In this document: positions 26,457 to 37,935 of the stretch, piece by piece | Layout of the letters: the number at the start of each line of letters is the position of its first letter | How positions within the stretch are numbered: position 1 is the first letter of the stretch | DNA from: Flavobacteriales bacterium | GTDB taxonomy: Bacteria > Bacteroidota > Bacteroidia > Flavobacteriales_D > Parvicellaceae | Length of the DNA stretch: 64,000 bases | Assembly: GCA_016780365.1 (NCBI GenBank) | Contig: JADHMB010000001.1 | Span: 59,163 to 123,162 of the forward strand | Direction: 5' to 3' | Position numbers and translations under genes: made by a program | Notes under the pieces: generated by a model | What the model was told of the DNA's origin: nothing | Seen by the model: only the letters and a program-made list of their open reading frames with translations | Databases searched by the model: none

Positions 26457-26675
26457 TTATTTGTATCTAAACGTAATTCTTCCTTTGGTCAAATCATAGG
26501 GAGACATTTCAACTTTCACTTTGTCTCCTGGTAAAATTCTAATATAGTGCATTCTCATTTTACCTGAGATATGGGCAGTTATTATATGTCCATTCTCAAG
26601 TTCAACTCTAAACATTGCATTTGACAATGCTTCTGTTATAGTGCCATCTTGCTCTATTGATGTCTGTTTAGCCAT
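26457..26675 (-). CDS. infA: Translation initiation factor IF-1
   Basis: [41 protein letters not shown]. Confidence 0.98.
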   Translation of the reverse strand: MAKQTSIEQDGTITEALSNAMFRVELENGHIITAHISGKMRMHYIRILPGDKVKVEMSPYDLTKGRITFRYK

Positions 26676-26676
26676 A

Positions 26677-27465
26677 CTATTTTTTGACTTTATTATTTAA
26701 TACTTTTTCTATTTCTTCAAATGATGATAAAACTTCAGGGAAACCCTCCCTTGAAATAGCTACGTCGTGCTCAAAATGTGCAGAAGGAAGATTATCCTTG
26801 GTAAGGATAGTCCAACCATCGTCAAGCTGAGTTATTTCTTTTTTGCCTAAATTTATCATAGGCTCAATAGCTAAAACTAGTCCAGGTTTCATTTTATGTC
26901 CTCTGCCTTTTTTTCCATAATTTGGAACTTCGGGTTTTTCGTGCAATGATCTTCCTAATCCATGGCCAACGAGTTCTCTAACAACACCATAACCGTTTGA
27001 TTCAGCATGGTTTTGAACTGCAAAACCAATATCACCAATTCTATTTCCTGACCTAGTCTGTTCAACTGCCAAGTCTAAAGATTCCTTAGTTATCCGAAGG
27101 AGTTTTTTAATCTCATCAGAAACTTCACCTACTTCAAATGTGTATGCTGAGTCTCCATAAAACTCATCCATAAGAACACCACAATCAACAGATACTATGT
27201 CTCCATCCACCAAGGGTTTGTCATTAGGAATACCATGGACTACAGCGCTATTAACAGATGTACAAAGTGTATTAGGAAAACCTCCATATCCAAGGAATCC
27301 GGGAATTGCTTTATTATCTCTAATAAACTCTTCCGCAACTTTGTCCAAATCAAGCGTTGTAACACCTGGTTTAATTATTTTAGCAACTTCTGCTAAAGTT
27401 TTACCAACAAGCAAAGAACTTTTTTTAATTCGTTCAATTTCTTCTCCAGTTTTATAAAAAATCAT
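26677..27465 (-). CDS. map: Methionine aminopeptidase type I
   Basis: [54 protein letters not shown]. Confidence 0.97.
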   Translation of the reverse strand: MIFYKTGEEIERIKKSSLLVGKTLAEVAKIIKPGVTTLDLDKVAEEFIRDNKAIPGFLGYGGFPNTLCTSVNSAVVHGIPNDKPLVDGDIVSVDCGVLMDEFYGDSAYTFEVGEVSDEIKKLLRITKESLDLAVEQTRSGNRIGDIGFAVQNHAESNGYGVVRELVGHGLGRSLHEKPEVPNYGKKGRGHKMKPGLVLAIEPMINLGKKEITQLDDGWTILTKDNLPSAHFEHDVAISREGFPEVLSSFEEIEKVLNNKVKK

Positions 27466-27477
27466 GGAAAAGATTTA

Positions 27478-28809
27478 TTAAAGGGATTGACTCATTGTCA
27501 CTGCTGACGATGTAGATCTACCCTTAATTCTACCACCTTTAATAAGACCATCATAATGTCTATTTAATAGGTGGCTTTCAATTTGTTGAAGCGTATCTAG
27601 TACAACTCCAACCATAATAAGTAAAGATGTTCCTCCAAAAAAGTATGAAAAACCTTGTTGAACACCAAAATTCATTGCAAAAGCGGGAAGTATAGCTATT
27701 ATTCCAAGGAAAATTGATCCTGGGAAAACAAGTCTAGAAATAAGCCCCTCTATAAAATCAGCTGTTTTCTTTCCAGGTTTTACTCCTGGTATAAAAGAAC
27801 CGTTTCGTTTTAGTTCGTCAGCCATTTGGTTTGGGTTCATCATAATAGCTGTATAAAAATAAGTGAAAACCACAATCATAAGGAAAAAAACAGCATTGTA
27901 CCAAAACCCTTGAATATTTGAGAATGTGGCTCCAAAAGAGCTATTTTGAAAAATTAAGGAAGGTAAAAACATTAATGCTTGAGCAAAAATAATTGGCATA
28001 ACACCGGCTTGATTAATTTTAAGTGGAATATAACTTCTTTGTCCTCCTGCCAAGGCTTGTTTAGATCCCCTTCCGATTACTCTTTTAGCAGTATGTACTG
28101 GTATTCTTCTTGTCCCTTGTACTAATAATATCGTGATTAGAATTACCATTAGAAGAACCACTAATTCAACGAGTAAAATTACAAGACCACCATCGTAAAT
28201 TTTCGCACCTAATTCTTGAAAGAATGCACCAGGTAACCCTGCAATAATTCCAATAGTAATTATCAAAGAAATACCATTACCAATTCCTCTGTCAGTAATT
28301 CTTTCTCCAAGCCATGTAACAAACATCGTTCCTGCAGTAAGAATTGCTGTTACTTGAAACCACCACAAGAAAGAATCGTTCAATCTTGCTTCGGCAGGTA
28401 CATAAGCACCCATATAACTTGGGGCCTGGAATAGACATATTGCAATTGTTAAAAGTCTTGTATATTGGTTAATCTTCTTTCTTCCACTCTCTCCTTCTCT
28501 TTGAAGACGTTGAAAAGTAGGAACAGCCATACCCAATAACTGCATGACAATAGAAGCAGAAATGTAAGGCATTATCCCAAGAGCCATTATAGATGCTCTT
28601 GAAAATGCACCACCAGCAAACATGTTAATTAAATTTAGAATACTATTATCTCCAGAAGCAGAAGATGCTAATCTATCAGCATCAATTCCAGGGAGGACAA
28701 TAAAAGAACCTATTCTGTAAACCAAAACTAAACCAAGAGTATATAATATACGCTTCTTCAGTTCGTCAACAGCCCAGATTTCCTTTAAAGTTTTAATTAG
28801 ATTTTTCAT
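27478..28809 (-). CDS. secY: Protein translocase subunit SecY
   Basis: MALGIMPYISASIVMQLL; multiple TM segments, spc operon position. Confidence 0.98.
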   Translation of the reverse strand: MKNLIKTLKEIWAVDELKKRILYTLGLVLVYRIGSFIVLPGIDADRLASSASGDNSILNLINMFAGGAFSRASIMALGIMPYISASIVMQLLGMAVPTFQRLQREGESGRKKINQYTRLLTIAICLFQAPSYMGAYVPAEARLNDSFLWWFQVTAILTAGTMFVTWLGERITDRGIGNGISLIITIGIIAGLPGAFFQELGAKIYDGGLVILLVELVVLLMVILITILLVQGTRRIPVHTAKRVIGRGSKQALAGGQRSYIPLKINQAGVMPIIFAQALMFLPSLIFQNSSFGATFSNIQGFWYNAVFFLMIVVFTYFYTAIMMNPNQMADELKRNGSFIPGVKPGKKTADFIEGLISRLVFPGSIFLGIIAILPAFAMNFGVQQGFSYFFGGTSLLIMVGVVLDTLQQIESHLLNRHYDGLIKGGRIKGRSTSSAVTMSQSL

Positions 28810-29276
28810 TCAACTTTTTCTTTCTTTTGTTCTATTAATTCAGCTTTACCACCTAAATCTTCAATGGTAGATTTTGCTTTTGCTGAAAAACCATGAGCAG
28901 TGATATTTACTTTAGTTTTCAGCTCTCCTCTTCCGAGGATTTTAATTAAATCTTTTTTATTAGCAAGACCATTTTCAACAATTTTTTCGGGTGTGACAGT
29001 CTTTAACTTATGTTTTTCAACAATAACTTGAAGAGTATCTAGGTTTATACCCTTGTATTCAACACGGTTAATGTTCTTAAAGCCATACTTAGGAACTCTT
29101 CTTTGTAATGGCATCTGTCCACCTTCGAATCCAATTTTAGATTTATAACCAGATCTTGACTTGGCTCCCTTGTGTCCTCTTGTTGAAGTTCCGCCATGTC
29201 CTGAACCTTGACCTCTACCAACTCTTTTCTTGGCTTTTGTTGATCCCTCTGCAGGTTTTAAAGTATGTAATTTCAT
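28806..29276 (-). CDS. rplO: 50S ribosomal protein L15
   Basis: LKPAEGSTKAKKRVGRGQGSGHGGTSTRGHKG. Confidence 0.98.
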   Translation of the reverse strand: MKLHTLKPAEGSTKAKKRVGRGQGSGHGGTSTRGHKGAKSRSGYKSKIGFEGGQMPLQRRVPKYGFKNINRVEYKGINLDTLQVIVEKHKLKTVTPEKIVENGLANKKDLIKILGRGELKTKVNITAHGFSAKAKSTIEDLGGKAELIEQKKEKVE

Positions 29277-29295
29277 AATTACTTAGTTATTTAAA

Positions 29296-29472
29296 TTATT
29301 TAACAATTTTAACCATATGTTCAACTTTCTTTACCATACCTAAAATTTGTGGAGTGGCTTCATGCTCAACAGTTCTATTTAACTTACCCAAACCCAAGGC
29401 CTGAAGAGTTAACTTCTGTCTTTGAGGTCTATTAATTGCGCTTTTTACTTGTGTTACTTTAATCTTTGCCAT
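29296..29472 (-). CDS. rpmD: 50S ribosomal protein L30 (absent from ORF track, 58 aa)
   Basis: Translation MAKIKVTQVKSAINRPQRQKLTLQALGLGKLNRTVEHEATPQILGMVKKVEHMVKIVK. Confidence 0.96.
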   Translation of the reverse strand: MAKIKVTQVKSAINRPQRQKLTLQALGLGKLNRTVEHEATPQILGMVKKVEHMVKIVK

Positions 29473-29483
29473 TTTGAACTTCC

Positions 29484-29999
29484 TTATCCGTTAAAAACTT
29501 TTTCCAAACTCACACCTCTTTGATGTGCAACACTATTAGCATCTCTTAATGATAATAAAGCTTTAATTGTGGCCTTAACAACATTATGGGGATTTGAAGA
29601 TCCTTGAGACTTGGCTAATACATTTTTAATACCAGCACTTTCCAAAACAGCACGCATAGCACCACCAGCAATAACTCCAGTACCAGCAGAAGCAGGCTTT
29701 AAAAACACCTGAGCTCCAGAATATTTTGCTTTAATTGTATGTGGTAATGTATCGTTAATCACAGCAACTCTTCGTAAATTCTTTTTCGCCTCCTCAACAG
29801 CTTTTGAAATTGCTTCCGTTACTTCGTTGGCCTTACCTAGCCCATGACCAACTATACTTTGTTCGTCACCAACAACTACAATAGCTGAAAAACTGAAGTG
29901 TCTACCACCTTTAGTAACTTTAGTAACTCTATTGATAGCCACTAATCTATCTTTTAATTCAACGTCTGTTGCTCTTACTGATTTTTCTGATTCAATCAT
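29484..29999 (-). CDS. rpsE: 30S ribosomal protein S5
   Basis: [25 protein letters not shown], spc operon position. Confidence 0.98.
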   Translation of the reverse strand: MIESEKSVRATDVELKDRLVAINRVTKVTKGGRHFSFSAIVVVGDEQSIVGHGLGKANEVTEAISKAVEEAKKNLRRVAVINDTLPHTIKAKYSGAQVFLKPASAGTGVIAGGAMRAVLESAGIKNVLAKSQGSSNPHNVVKATIKALLSLRDANSVAHQRGVSLEKVFNG

Positions 30000-30008
30000 A
30001 CTTCTTTT

Positions 30009-30362
30009 TTAAAATTTTAATCCGTTTTCTCTAGCAGACTCAGCCAAAGCTTTTACTCTTCCATGGTATAAATAACCGTTTCTGTCAAAAACCACTTCCT
30101 TAATACCTGCTTTTGAAGCATTTTCAGCAATCTCTTTTCCAATTAGTTTTGCTTGGTCGGTTTTGTTAACCTTTAGAGCACTGTCCTTGACATGTGATGA
30201 AGCTGAAGTTATAGTAACTCCCTTTACATCATCAATAACTTGAGCATATATTTGCTTATTACTTCTAAAAACACTTAATCTAGGTCTTGTAGATGTTCCA
30301 GAAATATTCTTACGGATTCTTTTTTTAATCCTCGCTCTTCTATTTGATTTTAAATTACTCAT
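30009..30362 (-). CDS. rplR: 50S ribosomal protein L18
   Basis: [46 protein letters not shown]. Confidence 0.98.
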   Translation of the reverse strand: MSNLKSNRRARIKKRIRKNISGTSTRPRLSVFRSNKQIYAQVIDDVKGVTITSASSHVKDSALKVNKTDQAKLIGKEIAENASKAGIKEVVFDRNGYLYHGRVKALAESARENGLKF

Positions 30363-30374
30363 TTCTTAATTAAA

Positions 30375-30929
30375 TTATTTTGCTGCCGTTTTACCTGCTT
30401 TTCTTCTAATTACTTCTCCTTTGAATAATACGCCTTTTCCTTTATAAGGTTCTGGTTTTCTGAAAGATCTTATTTTGGCTGCTACTTGACCTATTAATTG
30501 TTTATCAAATGATTCCAATTTAATGAGTGGATTTTTTCCTTTTTCAGTAGTTGCAGTCAACTTAACTTCTTGGGGAAGTTGAAAAATAATTGGATGTGAA
30601 TAACCCAATGATAATTCTAAATTTTGTCCTTGTGCTTTGGCTCTGTATCCAACACCTACTAATTCTTGCTCAACCACATAACCTTCTGATACTCCAAAAA
30701 TCATATTAAATAATAATGATCGGTATAAACCGTGAAGTGATCTTGTCTCTTTTTCATCATTTGGTCTTGAAAGAGTAATTGTATTATTTTCCAATGCAAT
30801 TTTAATCAAAGGATTAACCACTTGCGTAAGTTCTCCTAATTTCCCTTTTACATGAACCTGATTTTCAGCAGAAATATTTACTTCAACTCCCTCTGGTACT
30901 GTAATTGGCGCGTTTCCTATTCTTGACAT
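30375..30929 (-). CDS. rplF: 50S ribosomal protein L6
   Basis: MSRIGNAPITVPEGVEV, EPYKGKGV. Confidence 0.98.
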   Translation of the reverse strand: MSRIGNAPITVPEGVEVNISAENQVHVKGKLGELTQVVNPLIKIALENNTITLSRPNDEKETRSLHGLYRSLLFNMIFGVSEGYVVEQELVGVGYRAKAQGQNLELSLGYSHPIIFQLPQEVKLTATTEKGKNPLIKLESFDKQLIGQVAAKIRSFRKPEPYKGKGVLFKGEVIRRKAGKTAAK

Positions 30930-30939
30930 TTCTTAAAAT

Positions 30940-31338
30940 TTAGTCAACGTAGCAAAGGATTTCTCCCCCTACATTATGTTTTCTCGCTTCTTTATCTGTT
31001 ATTAATCCCTTAGAAGTAGATATTATTGCAATACCTAATCCATTCAGAACTCTTGGCATAGAATCAACTCCGGTATACTTTCTTAAACCTGGCTTACTAA
31101 TTCTAGTTAAATTCCTAATAGCAGGATCTTTAGTTTTGTTATTATATTTCAAAGCAATTTTAATAATTCCCTGCTTTTCATCTTTAATTTCTTTAAAATT
31201 TAAGATATATCCCTGATCCATTAGGATCTGAGTAATTGCTTTCTTAACATTAGATCCAGGAATTTCAACCACTTTATGCTTAGCACTTATGGCATTTCTT
31301 AATCTTGTTAAATAATCTGATATAGCATCTGTTACCAT
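30940..31338 (-). CDS. rpsH: 30S ribosomal protein S8
   Basis: [27 protein letters not shown]. Confidence 0.98.
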   Translation of the reverse strand: MVTDAISDYLTRLRNAISAKHKVVEIPGSNVKKAITQILMDQGYILNFKEIKDEKQGIIKIALKYNNKTKDPAIRNLTRISKPGLRKYTGVDSMPRVLNGLGIAIISTSKGLITDKEARKHNVGGEILCYVD

Positions 31339-31359
31339 TCTCTTTTTTTTAATTGTTAT

Positions 31360-31647
31360 TTACCAGCTTGCTTTTGTTATGCCTGGTATTTTACCAGCTA
31401 CTGCCATTTCTCTAAAAGTAACTCTAGAAATTCCAAACTGTCGCATATAACCTCTTGGTCTTCCTGTTAATTGACACCTGTTGTGTTTTCTAACACCCAT
31501 TGAATTCTTTGGAAGTTTTTGAAGTTTGAACATTGCTTCCCAATCGCCTTCGCTTTGAGCTTTTCTTAAAACTTTTCTTCTTTCACTGTACTGAGCGGCA
31601 AGTTTTTCTCTTTTTCGCTCTTTAGCTTTCATTGATTCTTTAGCCAT
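31360..31647 (-). CDS. rpsN: 30S ribosomal protein S14
   Basis: [13 protein letters not shown]...[26 protein letters not shown]. Confidence 0.97.
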   Translation of the reverse strand: MAKESMKAKERKREKLAAQYSERRKVLRKAQSEGDWEAMFKLQKLPKNSMGVRKHNRCQLTGRPRGYMRQFGISRVTFREMAVAGKIPGITKASW

Positions 31648-31659
31648 AATCTTTATTCT

Positions 31660-32208
31660 TTATTTTTTTTCAAATGGAAATCCAAACTCTACCAACAATG
31701 CTTTACCCTCTTCAGTAGTATTTGCAGAAGTAACAATGGTGATATCCATTCCTAATATTTTTTTAACCTTGTCAATATCTATTTCTGGGAAAATAATACT
31801 TTCTTTTACTCCAATAGTAAAATTTCCTCTACCATCTCCATTGGATTTTACTCCTCTGAAATCTCTTGTTCTAGGTAAAGCAACAGATATAAGTCTATCT
31901 AAAAACTCATACATCTTATCTTTTCTAAGAGTAACTTTAGTACCAATAGGCATTCCTTTTCTTAACTTAAAATTAGAAACATCTTTTTTAGAATTAACAA
32001 TAAGCGCCTTTTGACCAGCAATTTCAGTAAGATCATTAACCGCATTTTCAATTAATTTTCTATCTGAAACAGCTTCACCAACTCCTTGGCTTATTACAAT
32101 CTTTTCTACTTTAGGAACTTCCATTAAAGACTTATATTGAAACTTCTCTTTCATCACAGGAACTATTTCGTTCGTGTATTTTTCCTTTAGTCTTGGTGTG
32201 TAACTCAT
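31660..32208 (-). CDS. rplE: 50S ribosomal protein L5
   Basis: [36 protein letters not shown]. Confidence 0.98.
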   Translation of the reverse strand: MSYTPRLKEKYTNEIVPVMKEKFQYKSLMEVPKVEKIVISQGVGEAVSDRKLIENAVNDLTEIAGQKALIVNSKKDVSNFKLRKGMPIGTKVTLRKDKMYEFLDRLISVALPRTRDFRGVKSNGDGRGNFTIGVKESIIFPEIDIDKVKKILGMDITIVTSANTTEEGKALLVEFGFPFEKK

Positions 32209-32531
32209 ACTATTTCCTCCCCTGTTTTTCTTGCAAACCTAACGAGTTTATTATTTTCATCCATTTTTCTACCAATCTTTGTAGTTTCTCCATTGTGAAC
32301 AAACATTACGTTGGAGATATGAATACTTCTATCCTTTTCAAGAATTCCTCCATCTGGATTGGCTTTATCTGTTTGAGGCTTTACATGTTTCTTATTTACT
32401 ACAGTAAGTCCTTCAATAAAAACTCTTTGTTTTACGTAATCTACATCAAGGATAACTCCCTGCTGTCCAAGGGCAGCACCAGCAATTACCTTAACTGTAT
32501 CCCCTTTTTTTATTTTAAATTTCTTTTGCAT
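32205..32531 (-). CDS. rplX: 50S ribosomal protein L24
   Basis: [20 protein letters not shown]. Confidence 0.97.
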   Translation of the reverse strand: MQKKFKIKKGDTVKVIAGAALGQQGVILDVDYVKQRVFIEGLTVVNKKHVKPQTDKANPDGGILEKDRSIHISNVMFVHNGETTKIGRKMDENNKLVRFARKTGEEIV

Positions 32532-32541
32532 TACTATTTTA

Positions 32542-32910
32542 TTACAATACTTCTGGTGCCAAAGACACTATTTTCATAAATTGTTTTTCTCTTAATTCTC
32601 TTGCAACTGGGCCAAAAATCCTTGTTCCTCTCATTTCACCAGTATCACTCAACAAAACAACCGCATTGTTGTCAAATCTTATGTAAGACCCATCGCTTCT
32701 TCTAACTTCTTTTTTTGTTCTAACAACTACTGCTCTAGAAACTTGACCTTTTTTGACATTTCCTGCAGGTGTAGCGTCCTTAACGGTAATTACTACTTGG
32801 TCTCCAATTGAAGCATATCTTCTTTTGGTACCGCCAAGCACTCTTATTACTAGAACCTCTTTAGCTCCACTGTTATCAGCAACCAATAATCTACTTTCTT
32901 GTTGTACCAT
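32542..32910 (-). CDS. rplN: 50S ribosomal protein L14
   Basis: [27 protein letters not shown]. Confidence 0.98.
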   Translation of the reverse strand: MVQQESRLLVADNSGAKEVLVIRVLGGTKRRYASIGDQVVITVKDATPAGNVKKGQVSRAVVVRTKKEVRRSDGSYIRFDNNAVVLLSDTGEMRGTRIFGPVARELREKQFMKIVSLAPEVL

Positions 32911-32916
32911 TTTTAA

Positions 32917-33168
32917 TTATTTAGCTTTTTCAAGTATTTCTATTAATCTCCAATTCTTTCTCTTACTTAATGGTCTGGTTTCCATTATTTTGACAGTATC
33001 ACCCTCGTTACACTCATTTTTTTCATCATGAGCTACAAATGAGGAACTTTTTTTAACAAACTTGCCATACTTAGGATGCTTTTCTCTTCGTTCAACCATA
33101 ACAACAATAGACTTGTCCATTTTTGAACTTGTTACTAAACCTACTCTTTCTTTTCTTAAATTTCTCAT
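32917..33168 (-). CDS. rpsQ: 30S ribosomal protein S17
   Basis: [42 protein letters not shown]. Confidence 0.98.
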   Translation of the reverse strand: MRNLRKERVGLVTSSKMDKSIVVMVERREKHPKYGKFVKKSSSFVAHDEKNECNEGDTVKIMETRPLSKRKNWRLIEILEKAK

Positions 33169-33173
33169 ATCAA

Positions 33174-33389
33174 TTAGTTGGTACTTTGTTGTAATTCTCT
33201 TTTTTTAATTTCTGTATGAATTCTAGATACATTTCTTCTTACACTTCTTATTTCAAGAGGATTTTCTAATTCTGCTGTTTTATGATTCATCTTTAGCTTA
33301 TTTAGCTCCCCTTGTGTATTGGTAAGCATTTCATTAAGCTCCTCGATGGACAAACCATTTAATTTTATGTTAAATTCTTTACTTTTCAC
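33174..33389 (-). CDS. rpmC: 50S ribosomal protein L29
   Basis: [45 protein letters not shown]. Confidence 0.97.
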   Translation of the reverse strand: MKSKEFNIKLNGLSIEELNEMLTNTQGELNKLKMNHKTAELENPLEIRSVRRNVSRIHTEIKKRELQQSTN

Positions 33390-33400
33390 CTTAAATACTT

Positions 33401-33820
33401 TTAAATTTCGTAATCGTTTCTTACAACAAACTTTGTTTTTAACGGGAGCTTTTGAGAAGCTAGTCTTAAAGCTTCTTTTGCAACTTCATAAGATACTCCA
33501 TCAGTTTCAAATAAAACTCTACCAGGTCTTATAACAGCTACCCAATGATCTAAAGCACCTTTTCCTTTACCCATTCTAACCTCAGCAGGTTTATTGGTAA
33601 TAGGTTTGTCTGGAAAAATTCTTATCCAAACCTGACCTTCTCTTTTCATGTGCCTTGTTACAGCAATACGAGCAGCTTCAATTTGTCTAGATGTAAGAAA
33701 ACCTTCGTCTAAAGATTTTATCCCAAATGATCCAAAAGCAATTTGGTGTCCTCTTTGAGCATTGCCCTTGATTTTACCCTTTTGTTGCTTTCTATGTTTC
33801 GTCTTCTTAGGTTGTAACAT
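33401..33820 (-). CDS. rplP: 50S ribosomal protein L16
   Basis: [46 protein letters not shown]. Confidence 0.98.
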   Translation of the reverse strand: MLQPKKTKHRKQQKGKIKGNAQRGHQIAFGSFGIKSLDEGFLTSRQIEAARIAVTRHMKREGQVWIRIFPDKPITNKPAEVRMGKGKGALDHWVAVIRPGRVLFETDGVSYEVAKEALRLASQKLPLKTKFVVRNDYEI

Positions 33821-33830
33821 AATATTCTAA

Positions 33831-34523
33831 TTATCTTTTTCTTTTATCGTTGTTTGATTTTCTACTACTCATTCCAAAGTTGGGAGATAAATCTCTTTTA
33901 CCGTAAACTTCACCCTTACAAATCCAAACCTTTATACCAATTAACCCATAAGTTGTTAATGCTTCAGAAAGTGCATAGTCTACATCTGCTCGAAGTGTAT
34001 GAAGAGGAATTCTACCGTCTTTATACATCTCACTTCTTGCCATTTCTGCACCATTTAATCTTCCAGAAATTTTCACTTTAATACCTTCAGCTCCCATTCT
34101 CATAGTAGAGGCAATAGACATTTTTATAGCTCTTCTAAAAGAAATTCTTGCTTCTATTTGTCTAGCTATACTGTCTGCTACTAATTTTGCATCTAATTCA
34201 GGTCTCTTAATTTCGAAAATATTGATCTGAACCTCTTTAGAGGTTAATTTTTTTAATTCTTCCTTAAGCTTATCAACTTCAGATCCTGCTTTTCCAATAA
34301 TTACTCCTGGCCTTGCAGTATTAATAGTTATTGTAATTAACTTTAAAGTTCGCTCAATGATAATTTTAGAAATACTGGCTTTCTGCAGTCTTACATTCAA
34401 GTACTTTCTAATTTTCTCATCTTCTACCAACTTAGCAGAATAATCTTTTCCTCCATACCAGTTGGAATCCCAACCTTTTATGAAACCTAATCTATTACCT
34501 ATAGGGTTTGTTTTTTGTCCCAT
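33831..34523 (-). CDS. rpsC: 30S ribosomal protein S3
   Basis: [36 protein letters not shown]. Confidence 0.98.
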   Translation of the reverse strand: MGQKTNPIGNRLGFIKGWDSNWYGGKDYSAKLVEDEKIRKYLNVRLQKASISKIIIERTLKLITITINTARPGVIIGKAGSEVDKLKEELKKLTSKEVQINIFEIKRPELDAKLVADSIARQIEARISFRRAIKMSIASTMRMGAEGIKVKISGRLNGAEMARSEMYKDGRIPLHTLRADVDYALSEALTTYGLIGIKVWICKGEVYGKRDLSPNFGMSSRKSNNDKRKR

Positions 34524-34532
34524 GCTTTATAT

Positions 34533-34925
34533 TTAAGCTTTATCAATTATTAATGTAACATGATTAGATCTTTTTCTAATCCTATGCGCTCTTCCCTGAG
34601 GAGCAGCTTGAATTCTTTTTAACATCCTAGTACTATCTACATTGATACTTTTAACTACCAAATTTGCAGATGTTGCATCTTCACCATCGTTCTTTTGCTC
34701 CCAGTTATTAATTGCCGACAAAAGAAGCTTTTCTAAATTTCTAGAAGCATGCTTTGGGCTAAATTTTAGAATATTTAAAGCCTTATAGACATCTTCACCA
34801 CGAACTAAATCAGCAACTAATCTCATTTTTCTAGGAGATGTAGGACAACTGTTTAGCTTTGCTAAAGCTTGTGTTTTTCTCAACTCTTTTATTTTTTCTG
34901 AACTATTTCTTTTTCTTGCACCCAT
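34533..34925 (-). CDS. rplV: 50S ribosomal protein L22
   Basis: [32 protein letters not shown]. Confidence 0.97.
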   Translation of the reverse strand: MGARKRNSSEKIKELRKTQALAKLNSCPTSPRKMRLVADLVRGEDVYKALNILKFSPKHASRNLEKLLLSAINNWEQKNDGEDATSANLVVKSINVDSTRMLKRIQAAPQGRAHRIRKRSNHVTLIIDKA

Positions 34926-34947
34926 ATCTAAGTTTTTAAAACTTTAA

Positions 34948-35214
34948 TTATTTTCTCTTCCCTCCGTGACCTCTAAAGTTTCTTGTTGGAGCAAATTCTC
35001 CTAATTTGTGACCAACCATATTTTCTGTTACAAATACTGGAATAAATTTCATTCCATTGTAAACTGCAATAGTTAGATTAACAAAATCTGGAGTAATTGT
35101 TGAAGCTCTCGACCATGTTTTGATAACAGTTTTCTTAGAAGACTCTTTAGCTTCTTCAACTCTTTTCATTAATTTATAATGAACAAATGGCGGTTTTTTT
35201 AATGATCTAGACAT
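34948..35214 (-). CDS. rpsS: 30S ribosomal protein S19
   Basis: [36 protein letters not shown]. Confidence 0.98.
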   Translation of the reverse strand: MSRSLKKPPFVHYKLMKRVEEAKESSKKTVIKTWSRASTITPDFVNLTIAVYNGMKFIPVFVTENMVGHKLGEFAPTRNFRGHGGKRK

Positions 35215-35217
35215 TAT

Positions 35218-36042
35218 TTATTTCTTTTTTCTATCAATGATAAATCTATTAGAAGATTTAGTTTTACTTCTTGTTTTGTATCCTTTCGCTGGAAGACCTT
35301 TTCTTGATCTTGGATGACCTCCAGATGATTTTCCTTCTCCACCACCCATTGGATGATCAACAGGATTCATTACTACACCTCTAACCCTAGGTCGTCTTCC
35401 TAACCATCTTTTTCTTCCGGCTTTACCAGAAACTTGAAGACTGTTTTCGGAATTTGATACTGAACCAATTGTAGCAATGCAAGTAATTAAAACCATCCTT
35501 ATTTCTCCAGAAGGCAACTTAATAATTGCATATTTTCCATCTCTAGCATTTAACTGAGCAAAAGAACCTGCGCTTCTAGCAATAGCCCCACCTTTACCCG
35601 GTGTCATTTCAATATTATGAATAATAGTACCTAATGGAATATCTTTGAGAAACATAGCATTACCCAATTCTGGCGATGCTTTTGAACCTGATAAAACAGT
35701 TTGACCAACCTTTAAGCCATCTGGAGCTAAAATATATCTTTTCTCACCATCCGCATAAAATAGTAATGCAATTCTTGCAGAACGGTTAGGATCGTATTCT
35801 ATAGAATGAACTTTTGCAGGAATATCGTATTTATTTCTTTTGAAATCGATAATTCTGTACTTTCTTTTGTGGCCACCACCAATATATCTCATGGTCATTT
35901 TACCAGAGTTATTTCTACCACCACTTTTGCTAGAACCTTTAGTTAAAGCCTTTTCTGGCTTACTAGCTGTTACTTCACTGTAATCACTGACAACTTTGTG
36001 TCTTTGTCCTGGTGAAGTCGGTTTAAATTTTTTCAAGCTCAT
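35218..36042 (-). CDS. rplB: 50S ribosomal protein L2
   Basis: [40 protein letters not shown]. Confidence 0.98.
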   Translation of the reverse strand: MSLKKFKPTSPGQRHKVVSDYSEVTASKPEKALTKGSSKSGGRNNSGKMTMRYIGGGHKRKYRIIDFKRNKYDIPAKVHSIEYDPNRSARIALLFYADGEKRYILAPDGLKVGQTVLSGSKASPELGNAMFLKDIPLGTIIHNIEMTPGKGGAIARSAGSFAQLNARDGKYAIIKLPSGEIRMVLITCIATIGSVSNSENSLQVSGKAGRKRWLGRRPRVRGVVMNPVDHPMGGGEGKSSGGHPRSRKGLPAKGYKTRSKTKSSNRFIIDRKKK

Positions 36043-36061
36043 TTTAGTTCTTTTCTAATCT

Positions 36062-36358
36062 TTAAATATTTTCATATAAATCAATAGTATCTCCTTCGTG
36101 AAGAGTAACAATAGCTTTTTTAAACAGTCTTGTTCTCTGGAAAGAAACACCTTGGTTTGTATACTTCATTTTCCTTTTACCACCACCCTGCTTCATAGTA
36201 TTAACCGCTTTTACACTTACACTGTAAGCGCTCTCTACAGCTTTTTTAATCTGAATTTTATTAGCGTCTGTTTTAACTTCGAAACCATAGCGATTAAGTT
36301 TCTCACCTAAATCAGCCATTTTTTCTGTTAATATGGGTTTAATAATAATATTTTCCAT
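36062..36358 (-). CDS. rplW: 50S ribosomal protein L23
   Basis: IIKPILTEKMADLGEKLNRYGFEV. Confidence 0.97.
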   Translation of the reverse strand: MENIIIKPILTEKMADLGEKLNRYGFEVKTDANKIQIKKAVESAYSVSVKAVNTMKQGGGKRKMKYTNQGVSFQRTRLFKKAIVTLHEGDTIDLYENI

Positions 36359-36360
36359 AA

Positions 36361-36990
36361 TTATACCTTAAATAGTTTTTCAATTTGATCAAAAGCATTT
36401 TCTGAAATAATCAGCTTGTGCGAATAAAGAATATCGTAAGTATTAAGTTTATCAGCAGTTATAACTTTAGCATTTTTTAAATTTCTGGAAGACAAGAAAG
36501 TATTTTGATCTTTCTCACTTGTAACGAAAAGAGATTTATCGCCATCTATTTTTAAGTTTTTAAGAACAGAAATAAAATCTTTTGTTTTGGGTGTTTTAAA
36601 AGATAAATCGTCTAAAACAAGTATGCTATCTTCTTTAGCCTTGTAAGTAAGTGCAGATTTTCTAGCAAGAACTTTTAATTTTTTATTTAATTTGAAGCTA
36701 TATGATTTTGGTCTTGGACCGAAAACACGACCACCTCCTCTAAATAAAGGGTTTTTAATAGATCCTGCTCTAGCAGTTCCAGTACCTTTTTGCTTTTTAA
36801 TTTTTCTTGTACTTCCTGCAATATCTCCTCTTTCTCTAGATTGATGAGTACCTTGCCTTTGGTTTGCCAGATACTGCTTTACATCCAAATATATAGCATG
36901 ATCATTAGGCTCAATAGCAAAAATTTCTTTTGTTAATGAAACTTTTTTAGCAGTTGCTTTACCTTCTTTATTTAAAACTTTAATCTCCAT
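36361..36990 (-). CDS. rplD: 50S ribosomal protein L4
   Basis: KKQKGTGTARAGSIKNPLFRGGGRVFGP. Confidence 0.97.
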   Translation of the reverse strand: MEIKVLNKEGKATAKKVSLTKEIFAIEPNDHAIYLDVKQYLANQRQGTHQSRERGDIAGSTRKIKKQKGTGTARAGSIKNPLFRGGGRVFGPRPKSYSFKLNKKLKVLARKSALTYKAKEDSILVLDDLSFKTPKTKDFISVLKNLKIDGDKSLFVTSEKDQNTFLSSRNLKNAKVITADKLNTYDILYSHKLIISENAFDQIEKLFKV

Positions 36991-37604
36991 TATTTCTCAA
37001 CTATTAAATAAGATCCTTTAGAACCTGGAACTGATCCTTTTACAATTAATAAATTCTTCTCTGGAACTATCTTTAGAACTTCAAGGTTGATAGATTTTAC
37101 TCTATCTCCGCCCATTCGTCCACCCATTTTCATACCCTTAAAAACTCTCGCAGGATAGGAAGCAGCACCAATAGAACCAGGAGCTCTCATCCTGTTGTGC
37201 TGTCCATGGGTTGCTTGTCCAACTCCACCAAAATTGTGCCTTTTTACAACTCCTTGAAAACCTTTTCCTTTAGAGGTTCCAACAACATCTACAAATTCGC
37301 CTTCCTGAAATTGATCGACAGTAACAGAATCTCCAAGATTTACTTCGTTTAAACCTTTAAACTCAACTATTTTTCTTTTGGGAGTGGTTTTCGCTTTGCT
37401 AAAGTGACCAAGCATAGCCTTAGGAGTATTTTTCTCCTTTTTATCTTCAAAACCTAATTGAACAGATTTATATCCATCCTTTTCTTGCGTTTTTATTTGA
37501 GTCACGACACATGGTCCTGCTTCAATTATTGTGCATGGTAAGTTTTTACCCTCGGCACTGTAAACGCTAGTCATCCCTATTTTTTTTCCTATGATACCAG
37601 CCAT
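36990..37604 (-). CDS. rplC: 50S ribosomal protein L3
   Basis: [35 protein letters not shown]. Confidence 0.98.
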   Translation of the reverse strand: MAGIIGKKIGMTSVYSAEGKNLPCTIIEAGPCVVTQIKTQEKDGYKSVQLGFEDKKEKNTPKAMLGHFSKAKTTPKRKIVEFKGLNEVNLGDSVTVDQFQEGEFVDVVGTSKGKGFQGVVKRHNFGGVGQATHGQHNRMRAPGSIGAASYPARVFKGMKMGGRMGGDRVKSINLEVLKIVPEKNLLIVKGSVPGSKGSYLIVEK

Positions 37605-37618
37605 CTTGATATTTATAT

Positions 37619-37924
37619 TTATACTTTAATTTCTACATCAACTCCACTAGGAAGTTCTAATTTCATTAGTGCATCTATAGTTTTTGAAGAAGAACTGTAG
37701 ATATCCATTAATCTTTTATAAGCACAAAGCTGAAATTGCTCTCTCGATTTTTTATTTACGTGAGGTGATCTCAAAACTGTGTAAATTCTTTTATGAGTTG
37801 GAAGTGGAATTGGTCCACTAACAATTGCACCAGTTGTCTTAACTGTCTTAACAATTTTCTCAGCAGATTTATCTACTAAGTTGTGATCGTATGATTTTAA
37901 TTTTATTCTTATTTTTTGACTCAT
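37619..37924 (-). CDS. rpsJ: 30S ribosomal protein S10
   Basis: [33 protein letters not shown]. Confidence 0.98.
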   Translation of the reverse strand: MSQKIRIKLKSYDHNLVDKSAEKIVKTVKTTGAIVSGPIPLPTHKRIYTVLRSPHVNKKSREQFQLCAYKRLMDIYSSSSKTIDALMKLELPSGVDVEIKV

Positions 37925-37935
37925 AATGATTTTTG

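Noticed and set aside
31360-31647. S14 slightly long (95 aa) as a divergent or zinc-type paralogue
   Set aside because: It is an ordinary zinc-free S14 with a small internal insertion (SEGDWEAMF region); no second copy is seen.
32193-32579. 128-aa plus-strand ORF antisense to rplX/rplN
   Set aside because: Phe/Tyr/Ser-rich translation typical of the reverse strand of Lys-rich ribosomal genes; no independent support. The same applies to the other antisense ORFs in the ribosomal region.
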